DNA of 64,000 bases from Anaerolineaceae bacterium (lineage in GTDB: Bacteria; Chloroflexota; Anaerolineae; Aggregatilineales; Phototrophicaceae). The translations under genes and the position numbers were made by a program. The stretch's first letter is position 1; each line of letters begins with the position of its first letter. Shown here one piece after another: positions 41,178 through 49,352 of this stretch. The stretch is taken from positions 744,001 to 808,000 of the forward strand of contig NZXX01000009.1 in the NCBI GenBank assembly GCA_002702065.1, written 5' to 3'. The notes below the pieces were generated by a model. It was not told the DNA's origin. It saw nothing but the letters and a program-made list of their open reading frames with translations, and searched no databases.

Positions 41178-44100
41178 TCAGGGGACGCTGAAGGGCACTT
41201 CATACGGCGCTTGCAGGAAACCGCCGGTATGATCCACCAGCACCAGCCGCATCCGGTAATTGCCCGGTGTCAGCCCCGGCACATACAGGTTTTCGAGCTG
41301 GCCGTTAACCACGCTCTGGTTATGCGTCGTGCCAATCGTCACCCAGTCCGGGAAAGCCCCGCCAATCACCTCAACTTTGTAGAACATGGCCTGATCGGGC
41401 GAGAACTGCACCGTGCCGTAGATGGGCGTTTCGCCGGTGAGGACCGCCCCGGGCTGCGGTGAACTGATGAGCGCCGTTACCACAGGCGCGCCGTACTGCT
41501 GGCCGCCCTGCAACAACGATGGGTCACACTGGATCGTCGGCAAAAATGCCAGGTTCGCATTGCGGGCGAATCGTTCCGCTTCGACGGCTTCTTCCGGCAC
41601 TTCGGGCGGCGCGATGAAGAACTGCTCCTGCGCGCCCAGGCTGGCGGCGGTTGGAGCCAGCTCCACCGGCACCTGACAGTAAATCGGCGGTGGAGGCGCG
41701 GCCTGCCCCACGCCGACCTGAAACTGAATAAACGTAGCGATCTCGCCGGGGATGCGATGGACCATCACGCGGTAAATATCCGGTTCCGCCTCGACCAGAT
41801 TGGGACCGGTGGTGACCGGCTGCTGCTGCTGCGGGGCGGGCGCGGGTGGGTAATCCATGCCGCCATCGGGCAGCGGGCGCCCAGCCGGGCTGGCGAGTGT
41901 CCATTCCTCGGTAAACCCGGTGCAGCTGATTACCGGGTCGATCATGCTGTTGAGATCACACAGCCGCTGCCGGTTCAGCCCTGCCGGCGGTTGAATCTGG
42001 TCGTTGAGCAGGGTGCCATCGCTGGCGAAACTCCCCAGCAGCCCTGTGTCGTTGTAAATGGTGGTGATGACGCTGTTCCAGATGGGGGCGGCACCGGTCA
42101 GGCCGGAGGAGTTCACCATCGGGTCGCCGTTGCTATTGCCGACCCACACCCCCACAGCGACGTTGCGCGTGTAACCAACGGTCCAGTTATCTTTCACATC
42201 GTCGGTTGTGCCGGTTTTGACCGATGACCGGATCTGCGGCGTATACAACGGGCTGTTGCTGCCCATCGCCGGGCTGCGGGCGGCGTTATCCCCCAGAAAA
42301 TCGCTGATCAGAAAGGCGATACGCGGGTCCAGAATCTGGGTGCCAAAGCCGCGCTGGTTGACCGTGGTACTGATCTCATTGCCGCGTGGGCAGCCATTTT
42401 CGTATTGATAGATGATTTCATCGCGGCTGTTGAGGATGCACAGCAGCGAAGTCGTCGGCACGTAGGCCCCCTGATTGGCAAACACCGAGTAGGCGCGGGT
42501 GAGTTCCAGCAGGGTGACTTCACCACCACCCAGCGTCAGCGACAACCCGTAGCGGCTGGCATCATTGCCGAGGCTGCGCACGCCAAAACGCTGCATGATC
42601 GCCAGCAGATTCTGCACCCCAATGCGGCGCAGGGTCGAAACAGCGGGGATATTATAGCTGTTGGCGAGTGCCTGCCGCATGCGCTGCGGCCCGTGGAACC
42701 GGCCATCATAATTGCGCGGCCAGCCCGGCGGCACCCCCGGCCCCTCGATTTTCAGCGGCGTATCCCAGATCACTTCAGCAGGCGACATGCCCAGTTCCAT
42801 GGCGCTGGAATAGGTGAACGGCTTCATGGTACTGCCCGGCTGTCGCGGCGAGATGGCGACGTTGACGCGTCCATCAATCGAGTCGTTGTGATAATCGGCA
42901 CTGCCGACCATCGCCAGAATTTCGCCAGTGACGGGCTTGATGACGGTGACGGCGCCATTCGAGACATTATTGGCCGCCAGCCGCGAAATCTGATTCTGGA
43001 CGGCTGTCTGCGCCATTTCGTTGATACGCAGATCGAGCGTGGTGTAGACCTTCAGCCCGCCGCGTGTGATGGCTTCGGCATCATAACCGAGTGCCGTCAT
43101 AAGCTGTTCGAGTTCGGTTTGTGCGAAAACCGTGAAATGCGGCGCGCGGAATGGGACGTCCGGTTGTTTGAAGTTCAGGCCCTGCTGCAACGCCTGATTG
43201 CGCTGTGCGTCGCTGATAAAGCCTTCGGTCACCATGCGGTCAAGGACGGTGCGCCAGCGCAGGTTCACCGCCGCCTGCACCGATGGGTCCGGGCTGAGTG
43301 GGTCGAGACTCGCCGGGGCCTGCGGCAAACCGGCCAGCAGCGCCGCTTCGCCCAGCGTCAGGTCGCTAACGTTTTTATCAAACAGGGTCTGGGCAGCCGC
43401 CTGCGCGCCATACGCCAGATTGCCATAGTAGATTTCGTTCAGGTACAGCTCAAGGATTTCGTCCTTGCTTTTGCGCCCGGTCAGCACCAGCGCCAGACCA
43501 ATTTCTTCCAGTTTACGCTGGATGCTGCGCTCGGCACGGTACTGCGGGTCGAACAGCACCCCGCGAACAAGCTGCTGCGTGATCGTGCTGCCGCCCGTAT
43601 CGCCTTCCGCCAGGCCGATATATTGCAGAAAGGCACGCGTTGTCGCCTGCACGTCGATGCCGGGATTGGTGTAAAACGAATCGTCCTCGATGGCGAGGGT
43701 CGCGTCAATCAGCACATCCGGGATATTGGCAATATCGACGTTGGTGCGGCGGCCTTCATTGAAGGCTTCGTACAGCTCGATGCCATTGCGGTCATAGTAG
43801 AAGGTGCTCTCAAAGTTCTGGTAGCTATCGACTGCCGCTACCTGTTCGGAAAGCTGCCGTTCGATGCGGGAACCAAAAATCGCGCTGGTCGCCACCGTGA
43901 GAATGGTCAGACCACCGCAGAATGTCCCAAACAGGCCGAGCACCAACACGACACACCCGGTCGGAATACCGAGTACGGTTCGCCGTTTCGGGCGCGAACG
44001 CGGCGGCAGGGCTGCCGGGCGCTGGGCGCTGCCGGGGGGCGGTGGCGGCGGGGTTGGCGGGCGTTGATACTGCGGCTGCGATGGCTGCGATGGCTGCGAC

Positions 44101-44456
44101 GGCTGCGACGGCTGGGGCGCGGCGGGAATATGGATAACCGTATTCTGGTTCTCCGATTTTTGACCACTGCCGCCTACCGTCTTGTTGTAATCCGGCGACC
44201 CAGGTTCACGCGGAACCGGCATGGTCGGCATGGTGTGCGGTTGACGCGACTTGCCCTTGGCTGGCGGTTCCTTTTCAGCCGGTTTTTCGGCTTCCGGTTT
44301 GTGATACACCAGCGGCAAATCGCCGGTTTCATCGTCTTCTTCGTCATCGTCATTGAGCAGCGGCAAATGAAAAGGGACATCATCGTCCTGCCGCCGGGGG
44401 CGCTTGGGTTCTGATTCTTCGGGTTCAGTAAATTCTTCGTCGTATCTGTCTGGCAT
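41178..44456 (-). CDS. Class A penicillin-binding protein (PBP1-like) with long disordered N-tail and C-terminal beta domain
   Basis: 1092 residues. Residues 1-160 are an acidic, then Pro-rich cytoplasmic tail with a QPSQPSQPSQPSQP repeat; a single TM follows (~165-195). The GT51 domain has IEDDSFYTNPGID (Asn where many have His), GGSTITQQLVR and RKLEEIGLALVLTGRKSKDEILELYLNEIYYG. The transpeptidase has SxxK in PGSTMKPF, SYN in ALANSYNIPAVS and SSVKTGTTDD. After it comes a ~150-residue tail ending in a CARDB/FN3-like beta domain (ISSPQPGAVLTGETPIYGTVQFSP). It polymerises and crosslinks peptidoglycan. The long tail may bind division or elongation proteins. Confidence 0.95.
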   Translation of the reverse strand: MPDRYDEEFTEPEESEPKRPRRQDDDVPFHLPLLNDDDEEDDETGDLPLVYHKPEAEKPAEKEPPAKGKSRQPHTMPTMPVPREPGSPDYNKTVGGSGQKSENQNTVIHIPAAPQPSQPSQPSQPSQPQYQRPPTPPPPPPGSAQRPAALPPRSRPKRRTVLGIPTGCVVLVLGLFGTFCGGLTILTVATSAIFGSRIERQLSEQVAAVDSYQNFESTFYYDRNGIELYEAFNEGRRTNVDIANIPDVLIDATLAIEDDSFYTNPGIDVQATTRAFLQYIGLAEGDTGGSTITQQLVRGVLFDPQYRAERSIQRKLEEIGLALVLTGRKSKDEILELYLNEIYYGNLAYGAQAAAQTLFDKNVSDLTLGEAALLAGLPQAPASLDPLSPDPSVQAAVNLRWRTVLDRMVTEGFISDAQRNQALQQGLNFKQPDVPFRAPHFTVFAQTELEQLMTALGYDAEAITRGGLKVYTTLDLRINEMAQTAVQNQISRLAANNVSNGAVTVIKPVTGEILAMVGSADYHNDSIDGRVNVAISPRQPGSTMKPFTYSSAMELGMSPAEVIWDTPLKIEGPGVPPGWPRNYDGRFHGPQRMRQALANSYNIPAVSTLRRIGVQNLLAIMQRFGVRSLGNDASRYGLSLTLGGGEVTLLELTRAYSVFANQGAYVPTTSLLCILNSRDEIIYQYENGCPRGNEISTTVNQRGFGTQILDPRIAFLISDFLGDNAARSPAMGSNSPLYTPQIRSSVKTGTTDDVKDNWTVGYTRNVAVGVWVGNSNGDPMVNSSGLTGAAPIWNSVITTIYNDTGLLGSFASDGTLLNDQIQPPAGLNRQRLCDLNSMIDPVISCTGFTEEWTLASPAGRPLPDGGMDYPPAPAPQQQQPVTTGPNLVEAEPDIYRVMVHRIPGEIATFIQFQVGVGQAAPPPPIYCQVPVELAPTAASLGAQEQFFIAPPEVPEEAVEAERFARNANLAFLPTIQCDPSLLQGGQQYGAPVVTALISSPQPGAVLTGETPIYGTVQFSPDQAMFYKVEVIGGAFPDWVTIGTTHNQSVVNGQLENLYVPGLTPGNYRMRLVLVDHTGGFLQAPYEVPFSVP
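44072..44116 (-). repeat. 9-bp tandem microsatellite within the PBP tail
   Basis: Four to five copies of a GGCTGCGAT/C unit encode the PSQ repeats. It can change length by slippage in 3-residue steps without breaking the frame. Confidence 0.7.
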
Positions 44457-44472
44457 TCCATTAAAACTCCGA

Positions 44473-44486
44473 CCATAGGCCTATGG
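44473..44486. promoter_or_regulatory. Perfect 14-bp palindrome upstream of the PBP gene
   Basis: CCATAGGCCTATGG lies 16 bases before the PBP start codon (44456), adjacent to its GGAG site, in the divergent region with the PPOX genes. It is a candidate operator. Confidence 0.4.
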
Positions 44487-44591
44487 GTATCATTGTATGC
44501 GCACTCCTAGAACGCGTCCATGCCGGTTCCCTGACGCTTCGGCAGTGGTTTTCCTGTGGTTGGTCCCATGATCCCATAGGTCACCCGGCAC

Positions 44592-44640
44592 TTGACAGGG
44601 GTTGCCCCCTCAGGGGACAATACAAACGGACTTTGGTCCG
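44592..44640 (+). promoter_or_regulatory. Promoter with TetR-type operator for the PPOX gene pair
   Basis: TTGACA (44592-44597), 18-bp spacer, GACAAT (44616-44621), then the perfect palindrome CGGACTTTGGTCCG (44627-44640) right at the expected transcription start. The same motif stands twice before yceI next to the tetR gene. A repressor there would block initiation. Confidence 0.65.
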
Positions 44641-44692
44641 CATGAATAAGGCTTGGGTGGCTTGCACCCGCAATCTAATCAGGGAGTAAACA

Positions 44693-45094
44693 ATGGCGAA
44701 AATTCCGAATTCACATCGAGGTCTGCTAGAAGGCCCTGTTTTCGTGACACTGGTAACCACCATGCCCGATGGTCAGCCACAGGCGTCGCCCGTGTGGGCT
44801 TTGCTGGATGGCGATGACATTATTATCAATACGGCTGTTGGCCGCCAGAAAGACAAGAACCTTCAAAATAACCCAAAGACCACTCTGGTTGCGATCAACC
44901 CGGATAATCCGTATAGTTATCTGGAAGTGCGCGGCGAGGTGGCGGATCGTATCGAAGATGACGAGCAGACGATCGATCAGATGGCGAAGCTGTACACCGG
45001 TAACGACAAATACTACGGCACGGTGACGCCCGAAGACCAGCGAGAAGTCCGCGTGACCTATCGTATCCGACCGAAAAAGGTAATCGCAAACTAA
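44693..45094 (+). CDS. PPOX-class (F420/flavin-dependent) split-barrel oxidoreductase, copy 1
   Basis: 133 residues with a good AGGGAG site. SHRGLLEGPVFVTLVTTMPDGQPQASPVWALLDGDDIIINTAVGRQKDKNLQNNPKTTLVAINP is the typical start of PPOX-class F420-dependent proteins, with the cofactor-binding RQK motif, and ends YRIRPKKVIAN. They reduce quinones, biliverdin or other acceptors. It overlaps copy 2 by one base (TAATG), so they are coupled, and it is probably repressed through the operator upstream. Confidence 0.92.
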   Translation: MAKIPNSHRGLLEGPVFVTLVTTMPDGQPQASPVWALLDGDDIIINTAVGRQKDKNLQNNPKTTLVAINPDNPYSYLEVRGEVADRIEDDEQTIDQMAKLYTGNDKYYGTVTPEDQREVRVTYRIRPKKVIAN

Positions 45095-45507
45095 TGGCAG
45101 ACACAGGCGAAATTCCTGCCTCGTATCGCAAACTGCTGACCGATCCGGTAACGGTGGCGCTGATCACCATGATGCCGGACGGTCAGCCCCAGGCCACCCC
45201 CGTGTGGTGCGACTACGATGGCACGCACATCATTATCAACGCCGCGATTGGGCGTCAGAAAGATACCAACATTCGCCGCAACCCCAAAGTAACCGTGCTG
45301 GCCATGGACCCGGAAAACCCGTACCAGTATCTGGAAGTGCGTGGCGTTGTGGAGGAAATTGTCGTCGACGAGACGGGCGATAACATGAATGCCCTATCGA
45401 TGCAGTATCGGGGCATCCCCAAACGCTATGGTATCGAAGCGCCGCCCAAAGAAGTTGAGACACGAGTCTACTACCGAATCAAGCCACTTCGGGTGATTGC
45501 GCACTAG
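45094..45507 (+). CDS. PPOX-class (F420/flavin-dependent) split-barrel oxidoreductase, copy 2
   Basis: 137 residues, paralogous to copy 1 along its full length (SYRKLLTDPVTVALITMMPDGQPQATPVWCDYDGTHIIINAAIGRQKDTNIRRNPKVTVLAMDPENPYQYLEVRG). The cofactor RQK and final YRIKPLRVIAH are kept. The family forms homodimers; as an overlapping pair these two might form a heterodimer (inference). Confidence 0.92.
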   Translation: MADTGEIPASYRKLLTDPVTVALITMMPDGQPQATPVWCDYDGTHIIINAAIGRQKDTNIRRNPKVTVLAMDPENPYQYLEVRGVVEEIVVDETGDNMNALSMQYRGIPKRYGIEAPPKEVETRVYYRIKPLRVIAH

Positions 45508-45612
45508 TTGTTAAGTAATGTTAGTAATTTTTTAGGAAAATCGGTTACTTTAAACAACACATTAGGTCACTCCATGTAACACGGCTAATAGTCCATTCCT
45601 TAAAGAGGCTTT

Positions 45613-46995
45613 ATGCGAATATTAATTATCACGCATTTTTTTCCGCCGGGTCACATTGGTGGTACCGAAACCCTCACTGCTGCAATAGCAGAAAGCCTCA
45701 ACCAGCACCACGACGTACAGGTCCTTTGTGCTGAAAACTGGGATACTGCGCCCAGTCACGAAATTCAAGCAACCGACGATCACTACCAGAACATCCCGGT
45801 ACGCCGGTTGCATTTTAACTGGCAAAAAGCCCCGGATGTTTTTGGTTATCTCTATAACAACCCAGAGGTAGAACGCTATCTGGATCAGTATCTGGCCGAA
45901 CTTCAGCCAGACATCGTTCATATCACCTCATGCTATTCGCTGTCCGCCAGCGTCATCACCGCTGCACACAAAGCCGGTATTCCCATTGTTCTGACAGCGA
46001 CGGACTTCTGGTTTCTTTGCGCCCGTAATACCCTGCTGCAACGCGATGGTAGCCTGTGCAGCGGCCCCGAAAGCGCGTGGAAATGCGCCAAATGCAACCT
46101 GGCACAATCGAAGGCCTATCACTGGCCGCGGGCGGTGCTGCCGGAAACCATCGTCAAGACCGGGCTGATGTCGATTGCGCCTTTTCCGGTAATTACGCGA
46201 CAGCGCGGTTTCCGCGGCCTGCATGGGAATTGGGAGGGGCGTTTTGAGTATTTACGTGAAGCCCTTCAAAAAGTGGACCAGATCGTCACGGCGTCCTCGT
46301 TTTTGCGTTCGCTGCTGATCGACTATGGGGTTGAAGAAAGCCGGATCGAGTTCAGCGCCTATGGGCTGGATACGCGCTGGGCAGAGGGCTTCCAGACGAA
46401 AACGCCGTCCGATAAACTGCGATTTGGTTTTATCGGTCAGCTTATCCCCATCAAGGGGCCAGACATTCTGATTCGCGCATTCCGCGAACTGGACCCATCG
46501 GTTCCCGCCGAATTATTGATCTATGGGGATAGCAACAAGAATCCCGAATACGGCCAACAACTGGCTCAGCTGGCCGAAGGTGACCCGCGCATCAAGTTTA
46601 TGGGGACCTTCCCATATGATGAAATTGGCCGCGTGCTGACCGCGATGGATGTCATGGTCGCCCCGTCAACCTGGTACGATTTCCCGCTGGTCATCCCGTC
46701 CGCGTTTGCAACCAACACCCCCGTAATTGCAACCGATATGGCCGGTATGAATGAACTGGTGCGTGATGAGGTTGATGGATTGCTGTTCCCCCGGCACGAT
46801 GTCGCCGCCCTGGCGCGCCAACTGCAACGGCTGGTGGATGATCCCACGCTGGTTCCGTGCCTGCAACAGGGCATCCAGCCGGTCAAAACCATCGAGCAGA
46901 TGATGGATTTCTACCTGGAAATTTATACCGAGCTGAAGGGGAGAGCCTTTGATGTGTCGCCGCCGCAAAAGCCGGTGAACGTCAGTAAGGTGTAA
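45613..46995 (+). CDS. Glycosyltransferase family 4 protein
   Basis: 460 residues with AAGAGG before ATG 45613. MRILIITHFFPPGHIGGTETLTAAIAESL is the donor-loop start of GT4, the middle has a four-Cys cluster (FLCARNT, LCSGPESAWKCAKCNL) that may bind metal, and the C-terminal half has FIGQLIPIKGPDILIRAFREL and VIPSAFATNTPVIATDMAGMNELVRD, the nucleotide-sugar-binding region. It probably adds a sugar to a surface polysaccharide or lipid. No other polysaccharide genes are next to it. Confidence 0.93.
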   Translation: MRILIITHFFPPGHIGGTETLTAAIAESLNQHHDVQVLCAENWDTAPSHEIQATDDHYQNIPVRRLHFNWQKAPDVFGYLYNNPEVERYLDQYLAELQPDIVHITSCYSLSASVITAAHKAGIPIVLTATDFWFLCARNTLLQRDGSLCSGPESAWKCAKCNLAQSKAYHWPRAVLPETIVKTGLMSIAPFPVITRQRGFRGLHGNWEGRFEYLREALQKVDQIVTASSFLRSLLIDYGVEESRIEFSAYGLDTRWAEGFQTKTPSDKLRFGFIGQLIPIKGPDILIRAFRELDPSVPAELLIYGDSNKNPEYGQQLAQLAEGDPRIKFMGTFPYDEIGRVLTAMDVMVAPSTWYDFPLVIPSAFATNTPVIATDMAGMNELVRDEVDGLLFPRHDVAALARQLQRLVDDPTLVPCLQQGIQPVKTIEQMMDFYLEIYTELKGRAFDVSPPQKPVNVSKV

Positions 46996-47081
46996 GTCTC
47001 GGTTCATCCACTGTTATACGCTGTCCATGTTTTTCTCCCCCGCTTCACCAGTTACCCGCTGCATTTTATGTGTACATGTTA

Positions 47082-47087
47082 TATAAT
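47082..47087 (+). promoter_or_regulatory. -10 box suggesting a leaderless tetR transcript
   Basis: TATAAT lies 6 bases upstream of ATG 47094 and no SD is present, so transcription could begin at the A of the start codon. The -35 region is poor. Confidence 0.45.
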
Positions 47088-47093
47088 ATTGTC

Positions 47094-47684
47094 ATGAACA
47101 ATGACTCGATTCTACCGGACAATTCCCGACCAACACGTTCCGATGCGGTAAAAAATCACTCCCTGCTGTTGGAAACAGCCCAGCGGCTGTTCGACCAGGA
47201 AGGGTTGGAGAATGTGTCTATGTCTGCCATTGCCGAAGCGGCAGGGGTAGGTAAAGGCACGCTTTACCGGCATTTCAAGAACAAATCCGAACTGGCCCAC
47301 GTGCTGCTCGATCAGGACATGCGCGATCTGCAAACACGCGCCCTGCGCCGGCTGCAGGGGAACGGCGACCCGCTGAAGGACCTGCGCTGGTTTCTGGAAC
47401 AGGTGGTTCGTTTTGTCGACCGCAATCAGGCACTGCTGTGTGTGGCTGCGCGCGAAAATGTATCGGTGCTGAACGCGCCGGCGCATCTGTGGTGGCGCCA
47501 GACCATTCGAGGCTTGCTGCTGCGGGTGACACCGCCGCCGGTTGCCGACGTCGATTATCTGGCCGACATGCTGTACATCATGGTCGATGTGCAAACCATT
47601 CGCTTTCAGAAGCAAACGCACGGCTACAACCTTGAACGCCTGATCAACGGTGTTGACGAGATTCTTTCCCTGATTAACCCCTAA
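47094..47684 (+). CDS. TetR/AcrR-family transcriptional regulator
   Basis: 196 residues. The N-terminal HTH is clear: LLLETAQRLFDQEGLENVSMSAIAEAAGVGKGTLYRHFKNKSELAHVLLD. The C-terminal ligand domain is helical (FLEQVVRFVDRNQALLCVAARENVSVLN). Two palindromes CGGACTNTNGTCC lie just after its stop, in front of yceI, and a third is at the PPOX promoter, so it most likely represses these genes and responds to a quinone- or lipid-like ligand. ATG 47094 was chosen because the longer frame would run through the -10 box. Confidence 0.92.
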   Translation: MNNDSILPDNSRPTRSDAVKNHSLLLETAQRLFDQEGLENVSMSAIAEAAGVGKGTLYRHFKNKSELAHVLLDQDMRDLQTRALRRLQGNGDPLKDLRWFLEQVVRFVDRNQALLCVAARENVSVLNAPAHLWWRQTIRGLLLRVTPPPVADVDYLADMLYIMVDVQTIRFQKQTHGYNLERLINGVDEILSLINP

Positions 47685-47685
47685 T

Positions 47686-47698
47686 CGGACTGTGGTCC
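47686..47698. promoter_or_regulatory. TetR-type operator, site 1 upstream of yceI
   Basis: CGGACTGTGGTCC followed by ATTTC, immediately after the tetR stop codon. Inverted GGAC/GTCC half sites with a 4-base centre. Confidence 0.6.
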
Positions 47699-47759
47699 AT
47701 TTCTAACAGAGCTCTTATATACCTTCGCCGGATTTTGCGGTAACATGAGTTCTGTTAAA

Positions 47760-47772
47760 CGGACTATCGTCC
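47760..47772. promoter_or_regulatory. TetR-type operator, site 2 upstream of yceI
   Basis: CGGACTATCGTCC followed by ATTTC, 36 bases before the yceI start. It shares the flanking ATTTC with site 1; the two are 74 bases apart, about seven helix turns. Confidence 0.6.
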
Positions 47773-47808
47773 ATTTCAGTGATAGAAATAACTCAGGAGA
47801 ATCAACTC

Positions 47809-48354
47809 ATGGCCCAGTGGCAATTAGACCCCACGCACAGTTCAGCCGATTTTGCGGCTCGTCATATGATGATTTCAACCGTGCGCGGCGGTTTTCGTAA
47901 CGTAACGGGAACGATCGACTTTGACCCGGAAAACCCCGAAGCCGCATCGGTTGAAGCATCAATCGAAGTCGCTTCGATGACATCGACCGGCGTGGCAGAC
48001 CGCGACAATCATCTGAAAAGCCCTGATTTTCTGGATGCCGAGAAGTATCCGATGATTACCTTCAAGAGCACCCGCGTCGAAAAGACCGGTGACAAAACTG
48101 CCAAAGTTTATGGCGACCTGACAATCCGTGACGTGACGCGCCCGGCTGTGATTGATGCCGAACTGCTCGGTATTGTGAACAGCCCGTTTGGTCAGAAGGT
48201 GGCGGGTTTCCATGGCACGACAACCATCAACCGTGAAGACTTCGGCCTGACCTGGAACGTGGCTGTTGAAGGCGGCGGTGTGCTGGTCGGCAAGGAAATC
48301 AAGATTGCGCTGGATGTCGAGGCGGTGCCTGTAGCCGAAGAAGTGCGCGCCTAA
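47809..48354 (+). CDS. yceI: YceI-family lipid/isoprenoid-binding protein
   Basis: 181 residues from ATG 47809 with AGGAGA upstream. The opening MAQWQLDPTHSSADFAARHMMISTVRGGFRNVTGTIDFDPENP, the MTSTGVADRDNHLKSPDFLDAEKYPMITFKST core and FGLTWNVAVEGGGVLVGKEIKIALDVEAV are the YceI lipocalin-like barrel that binds long polyprenyl chains such as quinone tails. No signal peptide is present, so it is cytoplasmic. It is controlled by the two operators above and ends in a terminator. Confidence 0.95.
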   Translation: MAQWQLDPTHSSADFAARHMMISTVRGGFRNVTGTIDFDPENPEAASVEASIEVASMTSTGVADRDNHLKSPDFLDAEKYPMITFKSTRVEKTGDKTAKVYGDLTIRDVTRPAVIDAELLGIVNSPFGQKVAGFHGTTTINREDFGLTWNVAVEGGGVLVGKEIKIALDVEAVPVAEEVRA

Positions 48355-48381
48355 GCCGGGGCAACCAACTGAAACTCAGAG

Positions 48382-48405
48382 GGGCGGCGTTTGTGCCGCC
48401 CTTTT
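48382..48405. terminator. Bidirectional-looking terminator between yceI and thioredoxin
   Basis: GGGCGGC (48382-48388) and GCCGCCC (48395-48401) with a six-base loop and TTTT after it; flanking CTCA/TGAG extends the dyad. It serves yceI (+) and may also stop the convergent thioredoxin transcript. Confidence 0.8.
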
Positions 48406-48426
48406 GAGTCTGGCTGAGTCCGGCCC

Positions 48427-48768
48427 TCAGGTTGTGGGCTGCGCGAGATAGGGCAGCACCCTGGCCTCGATCCGATTGCGTGGGACAAAACCGATGATGC
48501 GCTCAACGGGTTCGCCGTGCTGGAACAGGATGAGGGTGGGCAGCCCCATCACGCCATACTGTTGCATGATCTGCGGGTGCAGGTCCACATCCAGTTTGCC
48601 GACGCGCAGCTGACCGGCGTACGTGCTGGCGATTTGCTCGACATACGGCGCGATCATCTTGCAGGGCGGGCACCAGTCTGCGGTAAAGTCGACCAGCACG
48701 GGTAAGTCCGATTCCAGGACATCCGCAGAGAAATCGGCAGTGGTAATTTCAAAAGTCGCTCCAGCCAT
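48427..48768 (-). CDS. trxA: Thioredoxin
   Basis: 113 residues from ATG 48768 with GGAAAG six bases upstream. The active site is WCPPC (Cys33, Cys36) in VLVDFTADWCPPCKMIAPYVEQIA, Asp of the buried site in DVDLHPQ, and the cis-Pro in GLPTLILF. The second active-site residue is Pro in place of Gly (WCGPC is the usual), a variant seen in some thioredoxins. It is probably switched on by the divergent MerR regulator. Confidence 0.95.
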   Translation of the reverse strand: MAGATFEITTADFSADVLESDLPVLVDFTADWCPPCKMIAPYVEQIASTYAGQLRVGKLDVDLHPQIMQQYGVMGLPTLILFQHGEPVERIIGFVPRNRIEARVLPYLAQPTT

Positions 48769-48818
48769 GTTATGCTTTCCTTGACCATAATGGACGAATT
48801 GGAACATGCTCCGAATAC

Positions 48819-48849
48819 ACTGTAGCAGTTCAAGTCGACTTGATGTCAA
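48819..48849 (-). promoter_or_regulatory. MerR-type promoter of the thioredoxin gene (19-bp spacer, central dyad)
   Basis: Read on the minus strand: TTGACA (48849-48844), a 19-base spacer and TACAGT (48824-48819). The spacer holds the perfect palindrome TCAAGTCGACTTGA (48830-48843). A long 19-bp spacer with a dyad is the hallmark of promoters that MerR-family activators untwist. The merR gene starts 13 bases away in the other direction. Confidence 0.75.
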
Positions 48850-48861
48850 GAGAGGTGTGGG

Positions 48862-49260
48862 ATGATGGAGTTGAGTATTGGTCAGGTCGCGCGCGAAGCC
48901 GGTGTGCGTCCCTCAACGCTGCGTTACTACGAGAGCATCGGGCTTTTGCCGGAACCACCGCGCCGCAGTGGGCGTCGTCGTTATCATCCGGATGTGCTGC
49001 ACCGGCTGGCGATCATCCACACCGCCCAGCAGGCGGGCTTTACGCTGGACGAAATGCGAATCCTGTTCGATGATCTGCCGGAAAGCAACGCCACATCCGC
49101 CAAATGGCACAGCCTGGTCGAGCAGAAATTGCTGGAACTGAGCAAGTTGATGCGCAGCATCCAGAGTATGAAAGTCCTGCTGGAAGACATCCAGTCGTGC
49201 GCCGGCGACGAACTGGCGGAATGTGTTTACCTGACCGGGCAAAAACATTTGCAGCAGTGA
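48862..49260 (+). CDS. MerR-family transcriptional regulator
   Basis: 132 residues. MELSIGQVAREAGVRPSTLRYYESIGLLPEPPRRSGRRRYHPDVLHRLAIIHTAQQAGFTLDEMRILF is the winged-helix DNA-binding half, followed by a dimerisation helix. The C-terminus has two cysteines (CAGDELAEC) that could sense redox or bind metal, although the SoxR four-Cys cluster is absent. It is divergent from thioredoxin with the operator between them, so it most likely activates trxA and itself in response to thiol stress (inference). Confidence 0.92.
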   Translation: MMELSIGQVAREAGVRPSTLRYYESIGLLPEPPRRSGRRRYHPDVLHRLAIIHTAQQAGFTLDEMRILFDDLPESNATSAKWHSLVEQKLLELSKLMRSIQSMKVLLEDIQSCAGDELAECVYLTGQKHLQQ

Positions 49261-49352
49261 TAAAACCGATGGGGCAGGCACATTGGCCTTCCCCTTACCA
49301 TCCTCACGGACGAGCGAGCATAGATCGTTCTAGACAGATAAGGTGAGCAGAT

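Noticed and set aside
44072..44116. Short tandem repeats as a CRISPR array
   Set aside because: The units are 9 bp without spacers and encode PSQ repeats in the PBP tail.
45582..45594. CGGCTAATAGTCC before the glycosyltransferase as another TetR operator
   Set aside because: It shares only the GTCCATT half; the left GGAC half is missing, so it does not meet the palindrome.
48791..48806. CGTCCATT half site upstream of thioredoxin
   Set aside because: Only one half matches the TetR operator and the MerR-type promoter explains the region better.
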